DNA from: Symsagittifera roscoffensis
Lineage: Eukaryota; Xenacoelomorpha; Acoela; Convolutidae
Assembly (NCBI RefSeq): GCF_963678635.1
Contig: NC_087069.1
Span: 49,619,892 to 49,683,891 of the forward strand
DNA: 64,000 bases
Reading direction: 5' to 3'
The notes under the pieces: generated by a model
Seen by the model: the letters and a program-made list of their open reading frames with translations, nothing else
Database searches by the model: none
Told to the model about the DNA's origin: nothing
Translations under genes and position numbers: made by a program
Shown: positions 11,328 through 22,058 of the stretch, piece after piece
Layout of the letters: each line of letters begins with the position of its first letter
How positions within the stretch are numbered: the stretch's first letter is position 1

Positions 11328-12300
11328 GTCGGGGGTAGCTCCACTCTAGTTGGACTTTCACGGTTTCTCAGCTGCCGCCTCTCGTGTAATTCCTTGAGAC
11401 GCGACGAGCCTCGCTCATCTGACTGCTGCCATGGGTAGAGCTCGGGGTATATCTCGGCAGTGCTACGTCCATAGTGGGCGTATCGGTGGCACCTCCAAAC
11501 CACGCACGGAGGACACTGGCTCGGTTGGTATCCACATTTCCAGTCCTTCGTTTTTGTGCTCTTGAGCCGCGCGGTCTAAGTTGAATCGTCCCTTTGACCT
11601 AGAAGCCTCATCCACCTCCATGCGTGACTCCGGCCTTGAGCCTGCCGAATTGTCGTTGTCGCCGCTGGATTTTTTCAAGTTCTGACTTCAACTGCTCGCA
11701 GTTCGCCTCGTTCTCTCGTACTCTTTGCTCTTGCTGGTACTCTGCCTTTAACATGTCAAGGTCACGCCGCGCCTGATCCTTCTCGAGGATCGCTTGATCT
11801 TTTTCCAAATTCACTTGATCCCTCTCGAGTTTCGCGCTATCTCCGTCAAGACTCGCTTTATTCCTCTCCATCTGTATCCTCTCTAGTTCCCCATTCAGTT
11901 ACTGAGGTCAGGGTATGTCTCCTCCGTCTGCTGTGATCGTATAATGGAGGGTGGTTTACTCGTGGACTGGCCCGCGGATCTTGCCGGTGGTCTGGTCGGT
12001 AATGGGAACTCTCCCGCGCCGTACTCAGTGTTGTTGCTCAAGCCAGGATTTCTTGCCAAATCGAATCCTCTCACACCTCCATCCACATTCCAGGACAACC
12101 ACCTGCTCTGTTCTTGATTGAATATCCCTTCCGACCATCAAGACAGCTTCTGTCGCGGACTCCCTGCATTCACCTTGCTCCTCTAACTGCAAGATGGCGT
12201 TCAACATCACTGCCATCCTCTCATCCACTTGGGTGTAGTCCAGATCCCTCAAGCGTCTGTACAGTTCATCGAGTGTAGGTCTCTTTAGTGCAGCAGGCAT
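11328..12300 (-). pseudogene. ORF3 N-terminal coiled-coil protein, left A copy
   Basis: Homologous to the open frame 56308-57561 but broken into at least four frames. The N-terminus reads ALKRPTLDELYRRLRDLDYT, identical to the right copy over this stretch. A heptad-like coiled coil with repeated LERDQ/LEKDQ units lies at 11608-11871. Probably an oligomerising structural or RNA-binding protein (inference). An indel near 12130 removes part of the region after the first 60 residues. Confidence 0.65.
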
Positions 12301-12761
12301 GGATTTTTAAAAGCGATCTGCCCCTTTCACGACTTCTAGATGATCTGGCGTACCAACCAACTTGAGTACTCGAGAAATATCTCCTTTTGAATGTTGCTGA
12401 TCGTGAACTTTGTTCAAGACCTCCTTTTTCTTTTTGAAGTGAGTGCGGCTAGGTCGTCAACTCAATTTAACAAATCAATCTGAAAATAAAATCCATCTTC
12501 TAGACCAATTAGTTTCATTCTTAACCTAAACCCCCCTATTATTGTGGTTAAAACATTAGCCCTCCATTTGTTTTACAAAAAATAGTTCAATTGGAAATTT
12601 TTTAAGAGCATGCAGATTCAATTAATGTTTTAGCACCGCCAATTCTTTAAATTATAATTGTCATGCCAATCATGTTAAAACCCATCAACCTGTTTCGAGA
12701 TCCCCGTGTACCCTTACTCGAGATTCCCTTACACCTAACTTGAGATTCCCACGTACCCAAC
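12301..12761 (-). other. Spacer between macro domain and ORF3, left A copy
   Basis: AT-rich, no open frame. It aligns with 55797-56307 of the right copy (shared words GGTGCTAAAACAT, AATCTGCATGCT, TTTCCAATTGAACTATTTT), so it is conserved non-coding sequence of family A. The 20-bp repeats of the right copy are absent. A place for gag-pol transcript termination and an internal promoter for ORF3 is plausible but unproven. Confidence 0.5.
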
Positions 12762-13060
12762 TCAGGCGATACTCAAGTAGTTTTTCTTGTGTATATGCAT
12801 CATTATTTCCGTTTCTGCGAAGACCACATGTAGGATAGCGTACAGTTCCCTTGGGCTCAATTTGCCCCTGTTCGGGTCATAGACCGTCATCGAAACCTCC
12901 ATTATTCCTCTTTCGACCATGAAAACTCGCAGCCTTGTTAGTGCTAGCATCACGTGCTCAGGGTCTATTGTGTTCCTCTCACTGACCCTCGTTACCAGAA
13001 AGCACAAGTACTTCCCATTCAGAAATCGAAGAAGGATGAGGAGGAACGCGACACTTCTCT
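12762..13060 (-). pseudogene. Macro-like domain, C-terminal half, left A copy
   Basis: The frame encodes GKYLCFLVTRVS, HVMLALTRLRVFMVERG, VYDPNRGKLSPRELYAILHV and the terminal YYLSIA, matching 55506-55796. The N-terminal half and all of gag-pol are gone: upstream the frame runs straight into minisatellite sequence near 13050. This junction marks the internal deletion of this copy. Confidence 0.65.
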
Positions 13061-13085
13061 GAACTGTCACAAGGCTTTCTCTTGA

Positions 13086-13765
13086 CTGTCCCAAGTCTAC
13101 TGTCCCCAGACTACACTGTCCCAAGACTCTCCGGTACTGTCCCAGGACTTCTTAGTACTGTTCCATGAGTACTCGGTAATGTCGCAGGACTTCTTGGTAC
13201 TGTCCCAAGACTGCTGTCCGATGAATGTACTGTCCCAAGACTACTGTCCCAAGACTGCACCACCGTCCCAAGATTGCACTGTACCAAGACTACTGTCCCA
13301 AGACTGTACTGTCCCAAGACCGCACTGCCCCAAGACCGCACTATCCCATGTCCACTGTCCCAAGACTGCACTGTCCCAAGACCACCGTCCTAAGACTGCA
13401 CTGTCCCAAGACTACCGTCCCAAGACTGTACTGTCCCAAGACTGCACTGTCCCAAGACCACTGTCCCAAGACTGCACTGTCCCAAGACTACTGTCCCAAG
13501 ACCACTGTCCCAAGAATGCACCGCCCAAAGACTGCACGGTCCCAAAAATTTACTGTCCCAAGACTGCTGTCCCAAGACTACTGTCCCAAGAGTGTACTGT
13601 CCCAAGACGACTGTCCCAAGACTACCGTCCCAAGACCGTACTGTCCCAAGGCTCTGTACTGTCCCAAGGCTTGCTGGTACTGTCCCAAGACCACTGTCCC
13701 AAGATTGTACTGTCCCAAGGCTGTACTGTCCCAAGACGCTTCGGTACTGTCCCAGGACTTCTCTT
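13086..13765 (-). repeat. Leader minisatellite, TGTCCCAAGAC unit (14-17 bp), left A copy
   Basis: About 40 imperfect tandem units, most commonly CTGTCCCAAGACTA on the plus strand (GTCTTGGGACAG in element sense). Units vary between 14 and 17 bp, so the long frames across it in both strands are artefacts of periodicity. The same array in the opposite orientation lies at 46063-46709 in the right copy, just before gag. Confidence 0.9.
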
Positions 13766-13849
13766 CCAAGCGTTGGGATAGTGGGAACTCTTCTCTTTCG
13801 TTTTCGGGACTCTTGAACCACTGTACCTGGTACCACCACTTGAGCTCTA

Positions 13850-14402
13850 CTAAAAAAAAATCCAAAAAACCCAATCTTACTGGCCAAAAGTTAGAATTAC
13901 CAACCCCCCTGTATTTATCTCCCTTTTAATATTTTGATGCAAGTTGAAACACTGTCCGTCTCGTGATCACCTGTTTGTTCAAAACCGATTAAAACTCTCT
14001 AACAAAAACCTGTAAATCTGAACAGGGAAAAAATAATAAAGACAGAGGAATAAGCCCACCTAAAATTCAAAGGTGACTTGTGTCAATCTTTTATTAGAAA
14101 AAAAAAACGTCTGGTATCTGACTGCCTGTTCCAAAAAAACCTGTTCCAAAAAACACAATCTTACTGGCCAAAAGTTGGAATTACCAACCCCTCTGTATTT
14201 ATCTCTCTTTTAATATTTTGATGCAAGTTGAAACACTGTCCGTCTCGTGATCACCTGTTTGTTCAAAACCGATTAAAACTCTTTACCAAAAACCTGTAAA
14301 TTTGAACAGGAAAAAAAAGACAGAGAAATAAGCCCACCTAAAATTCAAAGGTGACTTGTGTCAACCTTTATTGGAAAAAAAACGTCTGGTACCTGAATGC
14401 CA
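13850..14402 (-). repeat. Tandem duplication of about 283 bp in the leader
   Basis: The sequence beginning AATCTTACTGGCCAAAAGTT (near 13872) and ending at ACGTCTGGTATCTGA is repeated from about 14155, with few differences. Both copies contain the GTGACTTGTGTCAA word and poly-T. The right A copy (about 45700-45970) has it once, so the duplication is specific to this copy. Confidence 0.8.
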
Positions 14403-14957
14403 CGCGTTTTCCTCCCCCCTCCTAGCAATCTTATGGGGTATCGCAAAAACTGTCTACTTCCGTTCCCCCACCCGATCCGACCAGGGTACCTACCTTAATT
14501 CGATCTTAAATTCGGATGTCCGCTTCTTATAATCAACGCGTGTAAGTATCTAATGTAACTAAATCGACGATGCCGAACAATTAGTTACTCTAACGTGTCC
14601 CCCCCCTTTTTTACAATTTACAACCGCCAACCTCTAACCTAGCCAGCCCCCCTTCTAACCTCCCCCCTCTTTAGCCACCCTCTTAAACCAAAAACTACCT
14701 TAAGCGGCGGGTACTAAACCTATTAAGAGAAAACCGTAAAAACTGTTTCCAGGCTCCGCTTCAGTAAAAACGTTCCTCAAAACAGTGGGCGTCCGCTTAT
14801 CCGACTTGATACTTATCTCCTATAATGTAAAGTGGATTTTAACGATACCCGTATGACCAACTTGAGAGCACCCCCGTCCTCTCTTGTTGTTCTAATTCCG
14901 TGCTGGTTGTCTCCTTGACGTGTCCTCCACGTGATCACCAGCACCACCTTCCCTCTT
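14403..14957 (-). other. Leader sequence of left A copy, non-coding
   Basis: Aligns inverted with 45200-45700 of the right copy (shared GTTTAGTACCCGCCGCTTAAGG in reverse complement, and C-rich runs). No convincing coding capacity was seen. It is part of the untranslated leader of family A. Confidence 0.6.
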
Positions 14958-15212
14958 GGCTGGTCACCTGTTCCAGTCAAGTCTCCTAAGGGTCCAGCTA
15001 AGTCCCTGTGAACCACTTTCCTACTCGACTGGTCACCTCTTCCAGTTAAGTCTCCTAGTGGTCCAGCTAAGTCCCTGTGAACCACTTTCCTACTCGACTG
15101 GTCACCTCTTCCAGTTAAGTCTCCTACTGGTCCAGCTAAGTCCCTGTGAACCACTTTCCTACTCGACTGGTCACCTCTTCCAGTTAAGTCTCCTAGTGGT
15201 CCAGCTACGTTG
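14958..15212 (-). repeat. 69-bp tandem repeats in the leader, left A copy
   Basis: Units start at about 14958, 15027, 15096 and 15165 (GACTGGTCACCTCTTCCAG...), period exactly 69 bp, last unit partial. In the element sense the 69-bp period keeps one frame open, giving a 23-residue repeat containing LAGPLGDLTGRGDQSSRKV. Three units with the same period occur at 44967, 45036 and 45105 in the right copy. Whether the frame is translated is unknown. Confidence 0.85.
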
Positions 15213-15661
15213 CACGCTATCTGAAAACCCTTAACAACGCCCCACACACGGGCACTTTATTTAATTGCTGAATTGATCGAAATGATCGGTCTTATAAAAA
15301 CAGTATGGGTATACTATCTATTTAATTTAAAGGTTTTATCCAACTAATCTGATGTCAAAGTCACTGTCATTTTTTTGTTTTATGGTTTTTGTTTCTTTTT
15401 CTATTCTTTTTCGGTTTTTGTTTCGCTTTTTGTCTTTTGCTCGTTTTTTCGTCCCCTTAGTTACTTCCCCTTCTCCGGTTAGCTAAGCCTCGTTCGGAGA
15501 GCGTACCAGGAAATTTTCTCGAGTTTTCTTAAAAAGCTATCACGGTACAAACCGGAAGGTATACACGTTCACGCTGAACCGACCTACGGTACTCTAGAAT
15601 GGGAATGTAGCCCGGAGCTGTATCAAGTGGGTTCAACTCCGTAGTCCTGATCTCGTAAAAA
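15213..15661 (-). other. Structured leader segment next to the PBS, left A copy
   Basis: Non-coding. Contains a T-rich plus-strand stretch (15365-15460), and near the LTR the conserved CTTAAAAAGCTATCACGGTA block (15529-15548) that occurs at the same distance from the LTR in the right A copy and in B. The surrounding sequence can form hairpins. It may be a packaging or dimerisation signal (inference). Confidence 0.5.
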
Positions 15662-15676
15662 TAACCAGGAGCGCCA
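15662..15676 (-). other. Candidate primer-binding site, left A copy
   Basis: On the minus strand this reads TGGCGCTCCTGG, 11 nt after the LTR ends in TGTTACA. The TGG start is as expected for pairing with a tRNA CCA end. The same word sits 11-12 nt inside the 5' LTR of the right A copy and of B. The priming tRNA could not be identified. Confidence 0.5.
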
Positions 15677-15687
15677 TAAAAACACTG

Positions 15688-16103
15688 TGTAACAGTCGCC
15701 TACTTAAATCACATATGAGGTTAAAGAAAAATAAGCCCTATAACCATTGGCTCAAGAGTCAGGGACACTATCTCGTGTGTTTGTCCACCTCGAATGGCCG
15801 GAGCCAATTCGTTTCACTTGCGACATGAGACTAGAACCCCGTTACAGCTTAAAGGCGATTACCAAAATACCCCATAATTAGGTCTCAAAATACCCAAAAT
15901 ACGCGAACGCCGCTAAAAATAGGGTCGGAACAGTTCGTACAGTTACTTTTTATTAGACAGTGGAACTTTGATCCATTTCAGATGGATCAACCTAAAACTC
16001 TCCTTACCTCAACATTACAATCATAAAACACACTCAAGAAAACTAAATTGAGTACTCACATATCGGCACACTCGAGAATTTGAGGTAACTAAATTAATAA
16101 GCA
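15688..16103 (-). repeat. 5' LTR of left A copy
   Basis: On the plus strand it runs from TGTAACAGTCGCC to TTAATAAGCA, so it is TG...CA on the element strand. It aligns as reverse complement with 44013-44464. It contains the dyad TGATCCAT-ttcag-ATGGATCA near its U3 side. The outer boundary is set by loss of similarity and is approximate. Only 8 bp separate it from the 3' LTR of element B. Confidence 0.65.
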
Positions 16104-16111
16104 ACTTGAGA

Positions 16112-16480
16112 TGTAACATTCGCCCGGAAGTACATATCGACGGAAAATAAAGCTACGTTCTAAGACGACTGGCCAACGTCTAAACAGAGCTCTACATGCT
16201 TTTCACCGTCTACAAGCCAGTTCTTTTGGTGGTCTTTCTAACATCAGGTCGACAAAAACGTTACTGTTCTCCGGCTTCGACCAGAACGCTCAAATTAACT
16301 TACTTATATGCAAAATAGTGAGCTCATGGCTGGGTCTCAGTATCCCCAGACCACGAGGTCACTCCCCTAAAAACAGCGCTACTACTATTGACTATAATAC
16401 TATTGTTTTTGTTCCGTAGATAAAAATCATCATCTCCATTGAAGATGGATCAACCCTTGCCTCCAACTTCTAGCTTCTCA
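16112..16480 (-). repeat. 3' LTR of element B
   Basis: Plus strand starts TGTAACATTCGCCCGGAAG and ends CTAGCTTCTCA. It aligns along its whole length, in the same orientation, with 43207-43568. It includes the GATGGATCAACC end of the shared dyad. Differences include a 10-bp block near 16432 (CATCTCCATT) not in the partner LTR. Confidence 0.85.
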
Positions 16481-17745
16481 TCGTCGTAAAATGAATTCAG
16501 ATGTTAAATAAATTCTCCACCCTTCACCATTGTTGTGAACGGCCTTGCAACGATTTTAGCGACACAATAGTTGCCACTCGGAACGGTCTCTGCTCACTCT
16601 GCTGTTCTCTTCGGTTCCGATATTCTATTTTCTCGTAGTTATCTTCGTCGCAACTATTGTTGTTCTGATTTTTTCTGGTTTCTTTCCAAATTTTTTTTCT
16701 CGGAAGTGCGACTTCTCAATTCGAATTTTTAAAATTTCAAAATACCACAATATCTTGACACTCACCGTTTGACTAATCGTCCCAAAAACGTCACTAATTT
16801 CTCAAAACTGTCAACTCGGAAGGTTAGCTGCTAACAATTCGAAATCGCTGAATCTGCATTTTCGTTCATTCTGGTCGAATGTCACATACTCCCCGGACAG
16901 CCCGGTCAATGTCCACATTGAATCTCGCAATGTTCGTAAAATTCAGAGTCATCGAAGAGAATTTACAAAATGCACGAAATTACTCTTATCCGCGTCATAT
17001 CGACTCACTGCAGCATATAAATGGCATCATACTTCACTACCATAGCCGTCCAAATTCTTTCACTAATTGCACATTGAGGATATGACTTAAGATAAAACAT
17101 TTTTTCTGACTTCCAACGACAATGCCCTGATTTAAAACTTTTTCTGCTAGTTTTTGAAAGGTGTTAGTTTGCAGGACAGTCCTGCCAATCAACAAGCTAA
17201 AATTATCCTACTATGCTTCTTCCCTTCGGAAGTTTTAGTTGTTATTGTCCTGAATACTAAAATTAAGGAACTCTGTGGTTAGAAAGAACAATGAAACAAT
17301 CTCCCTCTTCAAGAGGTTACCCAAGCCTTTCATGTCACCACAAAATGATCATTTTTCCTAGTTGAATAACAACAGTCATGCAGGCTGGAATATTTAAATA
17401 TAACCTTTACTCAAGTCTTTCTAAATAAATAGTAAATGTCTCTAAAGCCACTAACTAAAATCAAGAAGCAAATTTATAAATGCAACCAGTTCTTTAATGT
17501 TCAAAACTCAACTAAATGTTTCAGTTTTCAATTACAACTTGGTTGCTTAGTTTCTCACTTAAGTTTTCGTCACACACATATAACAATTCTGAGTTTTAAC
17601 TTCTTCTCTTTTGTCACTTCTTTGTTTCTTCTTTTTTCGTCGTTTAGAAGTTCTAAAACTTCTAAATTCTTCCAATATCGTTTCTTTTTGCATCTTGTCT
17701 TCCGGCCATTTGTCAATGCTCCATCTCCACCTCCTGCGACGTTGA
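16481..17745 (-). other. 3' UTR of element B
   Basis: No ORF3-like frame continues here and no other gene was recognised. Short similarities (TTGTTCTGATTTTT, ATTCGAATTTTT) to the reverse complement of 43600-43860 suggest that the latter is 3' UTR of a related element. No clear polypurine tract precedes the LTR on the element strand, except a purine-rich GAAGTTGGAGGCAAGGG inside the LTR end. Confidence 0.45.
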
Positions 17746-18239
17746 CTATGCACTTTCAGTTTCTGTGTCTTGCAACACATCGTTAGCTATTCTGACGCTG
17801 TTGGAAGCAGCCCTCCAATACTTCTGCTCTTCTACCCTTTGTTTACAACAAAGTAGGGGATCTACATTAGATTCTCTGTTTCTGCAGAAGCTATTGTGGA
17901 GACACAACGTCACGTTTCTCTCCAAATCTTCCTTCAACATCACTTCTTTCTCCCTTCCATCACGTTCACTTGTCCTGGAATTCTCATCACAGCGGTGGTC
18001 ACTGCACTCCGATGAGTCACGAAAGCTCACTTGAAAGCTCCTGCCCCAATGCCCAGCTGATATCCACTATACACTCTGCCGTGCCTCGACATATGCTTCT
18101 TGGCATACTCATACCCCCATGCAGTCATGTTGGCTCTAAACCATGGCATCAGTCGTCTCCTTGCCCATATCTTTTTCACTTCCATCGGAATATTCAGAAT
18201 TTTGCACGTTCTCTCAAAAATATCAAATCTTTTAGACAA
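17746..18239 (-). pseudogene. ORF3 C-terminus, element B
   Basis: Frames 17746-18030 and 18027-18239. The last contains EEDLERNVTLCLHNSFC..NRES, shared with the left A copy at 4080-4180, and ends at a TGA at 17746. The upstream frame has MPWFRANMTAWGYEYAKKH, matching a PWFRATLTSW-like stretch in A. This defines the 3' limit of ORF3. Function unknown. Confidence 0.55.
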
Positions 18240-19018
18240 TCCAATTTCTGCAATTGTTCCCGCGTTGGTGCCTCCTGTCTATTGTTCTCCTTCACATGAG
18301 CTTCCAGCCATTGTATCGCCATCATAACTCCTAATATTACTACTGCCATGGGCCGTGATGAGTCTGGTAAACCCATGGAGAGCAGCTCTCCAGAGTCCCA
18401 GATCAACATCAGATTACTACGCCCGGGATACCACCATGTTTGCAGCAAGCAATGGCAGGGAAACTCATCATGTGTTAACATGATGCTCCTCCAGTTACAC
18501 TTTCCCGAAGCTTCCAGTAGTGGTTCCACTTCCATCATCACTCGGAGGACTTCATCATTCTCATCTACTGTATTGTATACCGTAACGGTTGATCCTCTCT
18601 GTTTTTGCCTTTTAAAGTCACTGAAGTTCCCACTGACGCATCCCATGAACTTCTTTCCCAGTATCGATTTCAACTCCTCCATAGTTCTCTTTGGAACTGC
18701 TGAGAACATTTTGCACAAAAACTCATAAGATCTTTCTGACATTCTCGCTAATCTCACACACTTTGGCACTGAGAAGGCTTGATCCACGATCATTCTCGTT
18801 TTTTTCACATCCACAGCTACGATATGCACTGGGTATCTGCTCTTGCACATTGGAGCTAATGTCGATCCCACCAAATATCGCGCTCCCGATGGTCTGCAAT
18901 AAATTTCACTGTGCGTCATGTTCATTTCCGCCTCGATCGCTTCCCTCCATTTTCCTATGTGCTTTTGCTCAGTTTGCAAAACTACTGGGAACACTTCTAC
19001 ACTGATGGCCGTGACCAT
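18194..19018 (-). pseudogene. ORF3 segment with FSVPKCVRLARM motif, element B
   Basis: 274 codons. Residues around 85-100 read AFSVPKCVRLARMS as in both A copies; the preceding LVGSTLAPMCKSRYPVH matches LVGSVMANLCGSPYPLH in A. The overall similarity is well below that of the two A copies to each other, yet motif order and spacing are kept, which suggests past selection on the protein. Not assigned to a known family. Confidence 0.6.
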
Positions 19019-19030
19019 CTCATGTTTCTG

Positions 19031-19555
19031 TTATAGATTCAATAGTGACTCTAAAGAACCAAACATGATGTAGAATCCTAGTGCAGTCACTAGATTCACC
19101 TCGGCTTCTCCATGGCAATCTGCGATCAGTTCCGTTTTCGTTTTTGCTTTCATCAGATTAATCCCAAACAATATCGTCAATTGCTTGTGTTGTTTCTCCA
19201 GGGTTTTCACGCAATCCAGGCTTCCACAAATGCGACCTTCCAGTCCACAGACTTCTGCCAGGCAGCTACCAGGTTTAACCCAGTCTTCTGGTCCCCAGCC
19301 ACGCAACTCCACTTTGTCTTCCCCGTTGCTCTTAGAGGCTGCTGTCATCACATTGTATATGATATCAAGATCACGCAGGTTACAGTCCGCATTATGGTCC
19401 CTCTGCGCATCTTGTGTTGCAAGTAGTATTGAATCAGCATAGGGACTAGGACACCACGATGGTCTCGTCAGTTCCCACACTACCATCAAGCTCGTTCTCA
19501 GTATTTCAATAGAGAATCCCAATCCAAACTCCACTCTATTGTCGGATTCTGGCAC
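19031..19555 (-). pseudogene. ORF3 segment with C-x4-C-x6-C-x4-C cluster, element B
   Basis: 174 codons. VVWELTRPSWCPSPYA at the start matches A, and the cluster CLAEVCGLEGRICGSLDC has exactly the cysteine spacing of the left A copy (CLDLTC...). Possibly a small metal-binding module. The frame is closed by a stop at 19031 and continues after a short shift into 18194-19018. Confidence 0.6.
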
Positions 19556-19725
19556 GGAAGGTGCAGCTACTTTTTATTCTAAGACTAGTCCCAGTTTGGT
19601 CTGCGGATTAGCAGCGCCTCTAATCGTTGCAATTCTCGACGTCCAGAACCTCAGCAACACTGCTTGCTCGTAATCAAAGAAGTACTCGCGTATGTCTTCA
19701 CTGAGAAACGGGTTGTACGCTCTCC

Positions 19726-20484
19726 CTATGATTCCGGACACGTAACTGTATGACTTATTTCTGATCGTTTCACATTATTCATTGGATTTCGGCAGTGCTC
19801 CCATGGATTCTGAGTGAGCCTCAGTTCTTTGTTCGAGAATCTCCTGATTTCGTCTATTTTCCTCAAGGGTTCTAGCTCCTTGGGTTCTTTCATGCTAACC
19901 CTCATCGGCTTGCTCTGATGCATAACCAGCAGTACTATCACGAGTAAGCCTTTCGCTCGTTCATCACTCTCTCTCAGCATCTTGACACAAGTATTCAATG
20001 CTGGCACTGAAATTTGCGCTATCATGAATCGGATGAAACAGAGAGCTTCCCGCTGCTTCGCGCACGCTACTGCCATTCCCCCTTGGATTATCAGATCCCT
20101 CATGCTCGTCATCAGGAAGTCCTTTTCTTCTTTCGATCTCTTCCTTTCTTCTGAATCATATTCCTCGCGAGTCAGTCCGATCATGCACCAGGCGAACCTC
20201 AGCTGTAATTCAGTCGTCACGTAGGGAACTGCTATCAAAGCGTGTATCCTCGGTGTAGTCCTCATTTTTTCCTCAAAGTACCGTAACACTACAGCTTTCC
20301 ATGGAAGGCTCACCAACTGCTCGATCGTTTCTGCCTGCATCTCAGACGACGCTAAAGTCACGTATGCCTTCTGCTTGAGGGTGGTGCCTTGCATCATTGT
20401 CTCCAGATAACCTTCCATGGCGCTCTTATCTTCCAGAGCCATTAAGTGTCCTCTGGAGGAGTTTCTGTACTCCAACACCTCCAT
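19726..20484 (-). pseudogene. ORF3 helical domain, element B
   Basis: 252 codons predicted to be mainly helical. RKIDEIRRFSNKEL near the C-terminus matches RKLDEIRRFYNKKFE in both A copies; RFAWCMIGLTREEY and LCFIRFMIAQIS match FAWSLVGIE and CFLRWIMSMMS. The N-terminal part has no stop for 750 bp. Role unknown. Confidence 0.55.
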
Positions 20485-21110
20485 TTATCCACCGGCGGGT
20501 TCATCTATTGATACAGTCTCCGACAGTGTCAGTCGGTTATATTCCACTGCGACCAGTTGTCTTACGACACTTCCCTTTCCGTGTTTCATGGGAGATGGTT
20601 TGAAGTCTTTCATGGTACTTTCTCCACATTGGCTGAGTATTTCCATTTCTAACGCCGCTCCAGTCAGAGTGCGGTCACTCCTTTTGGATTTATAACCTGT
20701 CGACTTTATGCCTGCCATGAGAATGGGCGGCACCATTGCTACATCCATCAACATTCTGTCTGTGCCAGGCAATTGATCATCACCTTGTCCCAAATCCATG
20801 AATTCTCCGACTCGTTTCCTTTTCGCTGAGTTGACAGCTTTCATCGATTTTTCCAAATCCGCCTTCGTCTTTCCCGAGCTCGCTTTGCTGCCTAGTTTCA
20901 TCTTCATCTCATTGATCCTATCAATTACCAATTTTGATCGCACCGTTCCTTTCCTTTCCTAGTTCTCGACAGATATTCAACTTCTCCTTTATCCTCTTGC
21001 GGTGTCATCTTTATAGGAGAGTTTGCTTCACTTTTGTCACTAGCTGAGTCGATCAACAACTCACTCAATCTCCATTCACACTCGCCGAGTTTGTCAAGTA
21101 CTTCCTGCAT
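20485..21110 (-). pseudogene. ORF3 linker, element B
   Basis: Frames 20485-20943 and 20925-21110, joined by a small overlap. Rich in Lys, Ser and Asp, with KRKRVGEF as a possible basic signal, in the same place as the RKRKRE patch of family A. Low sequence conservation with A suggests a flexible spacer. Confidence 0.45.
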
Positions 21111-21158
21111 CAGTGGTCGGTTGAAACCTACTTTCGAAATGGACTGGGTTCCGTAGCT

Positions 21159-21604
21159 CTAAACCACTGTCCAAACTTCTGCCATGAAGGCTACTCTGTC
21201 CAATCTACATCTCGTCCTATTCTCATGGTCTCGGTGATGTACTTCCCACTCTTCTTCGGGTAATGTTCCCAAGAAGGGTACTCTGGCAGCGCCTTCTATC
21301 CTTCTTCTCCTTGGTGATTCCATGAGGAGTCTTTGTTCATTGTCTTTAGAATTGCCCGGAGAGCTGCTCTCCGGCAAATTCCGTTTCATTTCCGCAAATG
21401 CTGACGGAGGCTCCACTGTCAAAGTACCACCGTTTGCTGGTTCAGTCGTTTCCAACGCGTCTGCGTTGTTTTCAAAGTCACTGAATAAATTGAAATCCAG
21501 GCTGGATATTCCTCCTGTCGATGCTTTATCATCCTCCTTCTCTGCTTGATGGGGATCCTCTTGCATAGACTCTTCCGACCGACGGCTTCCTCCCTGCCCA
21601 TCAT
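21159..21604 (-). pseudogene. ORF3 acidic linker, element B
   Basis: The main frame, 21159-21566 (135 codons), is Ser/Pro/Glu-rich with SPRRRRIEGAA, and ends with text that resembles the end of the A segment around 61700 (EEEWEVHHRDH versus KEELWVTVVKF is only loosely similar). Probably disordered. It corresponds by position to the acidic C-terminal third of 60105-61949. Confidence 0.4.
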
Positions 21605-21707
21605 CTCCTTCAGACGTATCTCTAGAACTTGAGGGTCCTTGCTTCTCAGTCTTGGCCCCTTCCGGAAATTTCGGTATGATTAGTCTGCCAGCAGATTTAT
21701 CTTCCTC

Positions 21708-22058
21708 TTATCTATGGACCACTTTGATTTCCTCATAGCCGAAGGGTGCCAGGAAGGTTCTCGTCTGCAACGTTCCTCCCACTGTTAACTCCTGTTTCAC
21801 ATTGGTCAAAATTAGGGAGGCGTCAGGTAACTCGGCTCTGCCTCTCATCCTCATAGGCGCTAGGTTTAATTCCGTCCATTCCGTGTCAAACGCTCCAGGC
21901 TTCGGAGTCGCGGCATTGCTTATGCGCCTTCTCGTCGCTTGATCCGTGTAAGCAAATCGCGTGTACTGTATCCACGCGGCATTTCTACCCACAAAACACG
22001 GATCCATCGTTTCCGAGAAATTCGCTACCCTCCTTTCATTGGTCTCAAACGCTCTCAA
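21708..22058 (-). pseudogene. ORF3 central domain end, element B
   Basis: 116 codons. FVGRNAAWIQYTRFAY aligns with FIGYTASVYFHTSD of A, and FLAPFGYEEIKVV with YRAPYGLEQVEM. It follows the innermost copy of the 2.09 kb triplication and so is the single-copy continuation of ORF3. Confidence 0.55.

Larger units (their letters stand above)
3841..16103 (-). mobile_element. Family A giant LTR element, left copy with gag-pol deleted
   Basis: Read on the minus strand: 5' LTR (15688-16103), candidate primer-binding site, 2.6 kb leader with 69-bp repeats and a minisatellite, a macro-domain fragment, a 0.46 kb spacer, and the whole of ORF3 down to the LINE. The right copy at 44013-64000 has the same parts in the same order but with about 8.9 kb of gag-pol between minisatellite and macro domain. 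This copy is therefore an internal deletion derivative. Its 3' LTR is not visible. Confidence 0.8.

Noticed and set aside
13086-13765. Regular short repeats resembling a CRISPR array, with long frames on both strands (up to 234 codons)
   Set aside because: Units are 14-17 bp with no unique spacers, and the context is a eukaryotic retroelement leader. The frames are repeat artefacts (CPKTT/LGTVV periodicity).
17559-17780. Small basic protein gene on the minus strand after ORF3
   Set aside because: Overlaps the end of ORF3 in another frame, Lys/Arg-rich because of T/C-rich DNA, and has no counterpart in family A.
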